DNA of 64,000 nucleotides, taken from assembly GCF_014211975.1 (NCBI RefSeq), contig NZ_CP060084.1, positions 496,001-560,000 on the forward strand. The letters are read 5' to 3'. Below, one piece after another: positions 61,015 to 64,000 of the stretch. The notes beneath the pieces were generated by a model that was not told the origin of the DNA, ran no database searches, and saw nothing but the letters and a program-made list of their open reading frames with translations. The position numbers were made by a program, and so were the translations under genes. This DNA comes from Teredinibacter haidensis. GTDB taxonomy: Bacteria > Pseudomonadota > Gammaproteobacteria > Pseudomonadales > Cellvibrionaceae. Positions within the stretch are counted from its first letter, which is position 1. Each line of letters starts with the position of its first letter.

Positions 61015-62163
61015 CTACTTTTCCATGGGCACGTTCAGTATAGCGGCTACGGCAGGTTTGGCCTGTTTATGTCGGTTGTAGAGCAAGGGATAATTTGTTC
61101 TGTTGGGAATGGGGTAGCCATTCTTCCAGGACATATCATCGTGAACCCCCCAGAGGGTTACGCGATCGATTTTATCCCGTCGGTCGTAAAAAATTTCAAA
61201 CAATTGCGCGTAGCGGTCTGACAGCTGCTGCTCCACATGTTTTGGCAGCCCTGCGGCATAAGGATTTAAAACGGTCATAAATTCCTCTAGCTGAAACTGT
61301 GGGTGCATCATGCCGGTGCCAATAATCTGGCCCTCTTTGGTGAGTGGTAACACATCAACGTCCAGCTCGGTAATCATTACTTTTACGCCAAGCGCGGCAT
61401 AGGCATCAATGGCCGCTTCGATATACTCTGTTTTGGGGTAATTCAAGCCCCAGTGACCCTGGATGCCAATGCCATCGATACGAATCCCCGCTTTTTGTAG
61501 CATTTTGACCATACGCACAATCCCGTCTCTTTTGGCCGGACGCCAAGCGTTAAAGTCGTTGTAATAGAGCTCTGTATTGGGTGCATATTTCGCGGCATAG
61601 GTAAACGCAGCCTTCACCATCGTATCGCCACCCCCTGCGCCTTTAACCCAAGTGGTTGGTCGATAGGAGCCATCATCGGCGATAACTTCGTTGACAACAT
61701 CCCAGGCGTGAACTTTTCCTGCGTAGCGGCCCGCTACGGTTTCGATATGGCTGCGCATGCGTTCCAGCTGTTGAGTTGGCGTGTTGGCTTCGCCTTTTTC
61801 ATTGTGGAAAAACCAAGCGGGGGTCTGGTTGTGCCAGACCAGTGTGTGACCGACGACAAACATATCGTGTTGTTTGCCGAAGGCGACATAGGCATCAGCC
61901 GGTGGAAAATTGTAGATGCCGGGTTCGGGGTTAATCAGTGCCGCCTTCATATCATTTTCTATGGTAATAGTATTGAACTGTGTTGTGATGATTCGCTGAG
62001 TCTGTTTGTCTTCGCCTGCCACAATGGCCGTATTGATAGCGCTACCGATCAGAAAGGCCGAGTGATAGGCATCCTTCATTGTGGGTAGTGGGCTTGCGGG
62101 GAGAACGTGAGAGGAAAAGGCAGCGATAACAAGAGCGGTGAGGACGGACGTTGTTCGTTTCAT
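61015..62163 (-). CDS. GH10 endo-1,4-beta-xylanase
   Basis: A 382-residue secreted glycoside hydrolase. The start is ATG 62163, where a signal peptide begins (MKRTTSVLTALVIAAFSSHVLPA). The GH10 TIM barrel shows ENDMKAALINPEPG, GHTLVWHNQTPAWF, catalytic acid/base E159 (WDVVNEVIAD) and nucleophile E266 (ITELDVDVLPL). Later IQGHWGLNYP and VTLWGVHDDMSW segments are as expected. No carbohydrate-binding module is attached. It would cut xylan backbones in the periplasm or outside, feeding oligosaccharides to uptake systems. The adjacent transporter is phosphonate-type, so the neighbours are not an obvious xylan locus. Confidence 0.95.
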   Translation of the reverse strand: MKRTTSVLTALVIAAFSSHVLPASPLPTMKDAYHSAFLIGSAINTAIVAGEDKQTQRIITTQFNTITIENDMKAALINPEPGIYNFPPADAYVAFGKQHDMFVVGHTLVWHNQTPAWFFHNEKGEANTPTQQLERMRSHIETVAGRYAGKVHAWDVVNEVIADDGSYRPTTWVKGAGGGDTMVKAAFTYAAKYAPNTELYYNDFNAWRPAKRDGIVRMVKMLQKAGIRIDGIGIQGHWGLNYPKTEYIEAAIDAYAALGVKVMITELDVDVLPLTKEGQIIGTGMMHPQFQLEEFMTVLNPYAAGLPKHVEQQLSDRYAQLFEIFYDRRDKIDRVTLWGVHDDMSWKNGYPIPNRTNYPLLYNRHKQAKPAVAAILNVPMEK

Positions 62164-62215
62164 TATGTTTCCATATAGCGCGTGTATTACCGAAAGTATA
62201 ACGGAGATTATGTCG

Positions 62216-63703
62216 TTATTCTGATGATGACGGAAGGGGTTCCTGTAACTGGCAGTGTTGGCGAATTTTTCGGGCCACACTATCAACCGCAATATTTAAT
62301 ACCGCTGCACAGACGACTAACAGCAGGGCTTTATCGTAGCGAATTTCCTCAAAGGCCGAATCGACATAAAAACCCAATGTGGTAACGCCAAGTAAGCCGA
62401 GAATCGCAGATTCACGAATGATAACTTCCCAGCGGTAGAGTAGCAGCGCCATGATACGTGGATAGAGGCGCGGTGTTAATTCGTAGCTGTAGAGGTTGAA
62501 GCCTTTAGGCGCATCAATACGCAGTTTTACATGTTCGCTTTCACGGGCAATTAAGTAGGCGATAAGCCCACTGTTATGTAGAGCCAGGGCTAAAATTGCC
62601 GGTAAAGCGGAGGGACCGAATAGCAATAGAAAAACAAAGGCCAACACCAACTCGGGTGTGGAGCGGAAGAATAACAATAGGCTGTGACCCAGCATATAAG
62701 CTCGGCCAATCAGAATCCTGCTGGCGAGTGGGTATAGCAGTAAAACAAATAGGGCTGTAAGTACCAGAGCGATTAGGGAAAGTAATAATGTATAAGCGGT
62801 GGCGGGAATAAGTGTTTCCGTTATTTGTTGGTTGTACCAGATTAGGGCGTCGAGCCAGCGGCCTTCTTGCAAAGCTCTGGGCCAAATGTCGTGACAAATA
62901 AACTGCCAGAAGTACTGGCTGTTAACAGGGGCCGATTCAGGCAATAAAAAAATTGCTGCAATACAATAAATGGGCACCAGTTTCCAGTGAAGCCAAAAGC
63001 GCAGGCTGGCGATTAGTGCGTAAAATGCCCAGAGCAAACAGGCTGCTTCGGAATACTGACCTTGTTTAAAGGCTGTTTCAAAATAAAACCCTAAGGTAGG
63101 CAGACCGATAAATCCTAGAATTGTGCTTGAGCGCAGGGCACATTCAAACCGGTAACGAATGTAGGTTGTGAGTTGCGGTAGCGCTTGGGCAAACAGCGTA
63201 TAAAACCAGTGGCTAAAGCCGCTTTTTTTTGCAATGGTTTGGGCGGGCAGGGGTGATTGCTGTTCTAAAATTTCGGCAAAAACTTTGGCAAAGATACCCG
63301 TATAGGGAACGGCAATGGCCAGTACACCGGTAAGCGCCGAAAGGCCAAATACCTGCATAAAAATAAGGCCCCAAAACAGCTCGTGTACGGCGCGAATACT
63401 GGAGCAAAAGAGCCTTATGCTGCGGTGCTTAAAAAGGGTGGCGAGCAGTAGGCCCGTCAAGACAGAAATGGCGACCGCTGCGAAAGCAAAGGCCAGGGTA
63501 TAAAGGAGCGCTTCTCCAAGCGTTGGCCAGTCGTACCAGTGCGGCGTTAACAAACCGTGAAATATACGTAGCAGTTCTTGCCAGGGCTCCGAAGGATAAA
63601 TGGTTAGATCGGCAAAGGGTAGGCTTGCGATCGCCAGAAACGCGAACATTAAACTGGTTTGAATAAAGGGTCGACCGGAGAAGGGCAGCCGGTTGATCAA
63701 CAT
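62216..63703 (-). CDS. Phosphonate-type ABC transporter permease, tandem fusion (PhnE-PhnE)
   Basis: A 495-residue inner-membrane protein composed of two PhnE-like permease halves. Each half ends with the same coupling-loop signature: YRFECALRSSTILGFIGLPTLGFYFE near residue 183, and YRWEVIIRESAILGLLGVTTLGFYVD near 423. About twelve hydrophobic helices are present in total. PhnE normally acts as a homodimer of about 260-residue chains, so this gene encodes both halves as one chain. Substrates of the family include phosphonates, phosphite and phosphate; the solute-binding protein lies outside the window. The ATP-binding gene precedes it by 3 nt. Confidence 0.85.
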   Translation of the reverse strand: MLINRLPFSGRPFIQTSLMFAFLAIASLPFADLTIYPSEPWQELLRIFHGLLTPHWYDWPTLGEALLYTLAFAFAAVAISVLTGLLLATLFKHRSIRLFCSSIRAVHELFWGLIFMQVFGLSALTGVLAIAVPYTGIFAKVFAEILEQQSPLPAQTIAKKSGFSHWFYTLFAQALPQLTTYIRYRFECALRSSTILGFIGLPTLGFYFETAFKQGQYSEAACLLWAFYALIASLRFWLHWKLVPIYCIAAIFLLPESAPVNSQYFWQFICHDIWPRALQEGRWLDALIWYNQQITETLIPATAYTLLLSLIALVLTALFVLLLYPLASRILIGRAYMLGHSLLLFFRSTPELVLAFVFLLLFGPSALPAILALALHNSGLIAYLIARESEHVKLRIDAPKGFNLYSYELTPRLYPRIMALLLYRWEVIIRESAILGLLGVTTLGFYVDSAFEEIRYDKALLLVVCAAVLNIAVDSVARKIRQHCQLQEPLPSSSE

Positions 63704-63706
63704 GGC

Positions 63707-64000
63707 TTAAAACCTGGCGCCAGCATACAGTTCGTTGAGCTGTTCGCTGGAAGAGGAGGCCGAAGGGCGATCGAAAATAATATGGCCGTTGTGAACGCCG
63801 ACTATACGATCAAAGGCCGACAGTGCCAGCTGAGGATCGTGCAGAGCGATGATAACCGTTTGGTGGCGGGCAAGTATAAGCTCCAAGACCTGCTGGCTGC
63901 GGCTGGGGTCTAGCCCTGTGGTGGGTTCATCCCCCAAAAACAGGGATTGCTCGCGATACAGCGCGCGGGCAATGGCAACGCGCTGACGTTCGCCACCGGA
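63707..64000 (-). CDS. ABC transporter ATP-binding protein, phosphonate type (partial)
   Basis: The 5' part lies beyond the window end; the last 97 residues are present. The frame opens with the ABC signature SGGERQRVAIARAL at the very edge, followed by Walker B LFLGDEPTTGLDPS and the H-loop ALHDPQLAL. The stop codon is 3 nt before the permease start, so the two are translationally coupled. PhnC is the natural counterpart of a PhnE permease, which is why I propose that type. The short C-terminus after the H-loop is normal for the family. Confidence 0.85.
   Translation of the reverse strand, partial: SGGERQRVAIARALYREQSLFLGDEPTTGLDPSRSQQVLELILARHQTVIIALHDPQLALSAFDRIVGVHNGHIIFDRPSASSSSEQLNELYAGARF

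Noticed and set aside
1..64000. CRISPR arrays, integrons, prophage or intact insertion sequences
   Set aside because: No regularly spaced direct repeats, integrase, transposase or phage structural genes were seen while reading the window.

Overview
The window reads as a contiguous piece of chromosome from a Gram-negative gammaproteobacterium, most likely a marine or polysaccharide-degrading one of the Cellvibrionaceae type (Teredinibacter, Saccharophagus and Cellvibrio relatives). This placement is inferred from gene content: a complete rnfABCDGE set, divergent metG/apbC followed by dcd, a large TonB-dependent receptor of the carbohydrate-utilisation type with SapC, cupin and halogenase partners, and a secreted GH10 xylanase. 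No phage, insertion sequence with an intact transposase, CRISPR array or rRNA was seen. One tRNA gene, tRNA-Pro(CGG), lies at the left end.

Layout. 1-7.4 kb: tRNA-Pro, then a receptor cassette (TonB-dependent receptor, SapC-family protein, JmjC-like cupin, flavin-dependent halogenase-family protein). An unusually structured tract of five hairpins separates the receptor from the rest. 7.4-8.2 kb: gene-free, with a short MITE-like element. 8.2-12.5 kb: LysM/pesticin-like muramidase, glyoxalase I, fused aminodeoxychorismate synthase (PabA-PabB) and an orphan ParA-like ATPase. 12.5-18.4 kb (minus): the Rnf ion-pumping electron-transfer complex. 18.9-25.9 kb: metG | apbC, dcd, carbonic anhydrase, exonuclease I and a DUF2971 protein. 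26-38.9 kb: housekeeping and regulatory genes: pyrB, an EF-hand protein, a diguanylate cyclase with two receiver domains, an acyltransferase, dinG, yqcC, fbp and argS. These are followed by a two-gene set for unsaturated fatty-acid oxidation (enoyl-CoA isomerase-like plus 2,4-dienoyl-CoA reductase-like) and purU. 39-45.6 kb: a broken small secreted-protein gene, an ankyrin membrane protein, ydiJ, ycbX and a DUF1244 gene.

45.9-54.1 kb is a nitrate-assimilation operon. It has a sigma-54-like promoter, cobA for siroheme, nirB and nirD, a cytoplasmic NarB/NasC-sized nitrate reductase, and a fused DmsB-DmsC-like protein carrying four [4Fe-4S] motifs and a membrane anchor. That partner suggests the nitrate reductase takes electrons from the quinol pool rather than from NADH or ferredoxin. 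54.9-60.6 kb is a translationally coupled signalling operon: a sensor kinase with three tandem periplasmic solute-binding domains, a single-domain response regulator, and a REC-PAS-GGDEF-EAL protein. 61-64 kb (minus) holds a GH10 xylanase and part of a phosphonate-type ABC transporter whose permease is a tandem fusion.

The most interesting leads are the quinol-linked assimilatory nitrate reductase, the halogenase-linked receptor cassette with its hairpin tract, the triple-sensor kinase coupled to c-di-GMP output, and the LysM-pesticin protein that lacks an export signal. All functional assignments come from reading the translated sequences and remembered family features. No database search was run.
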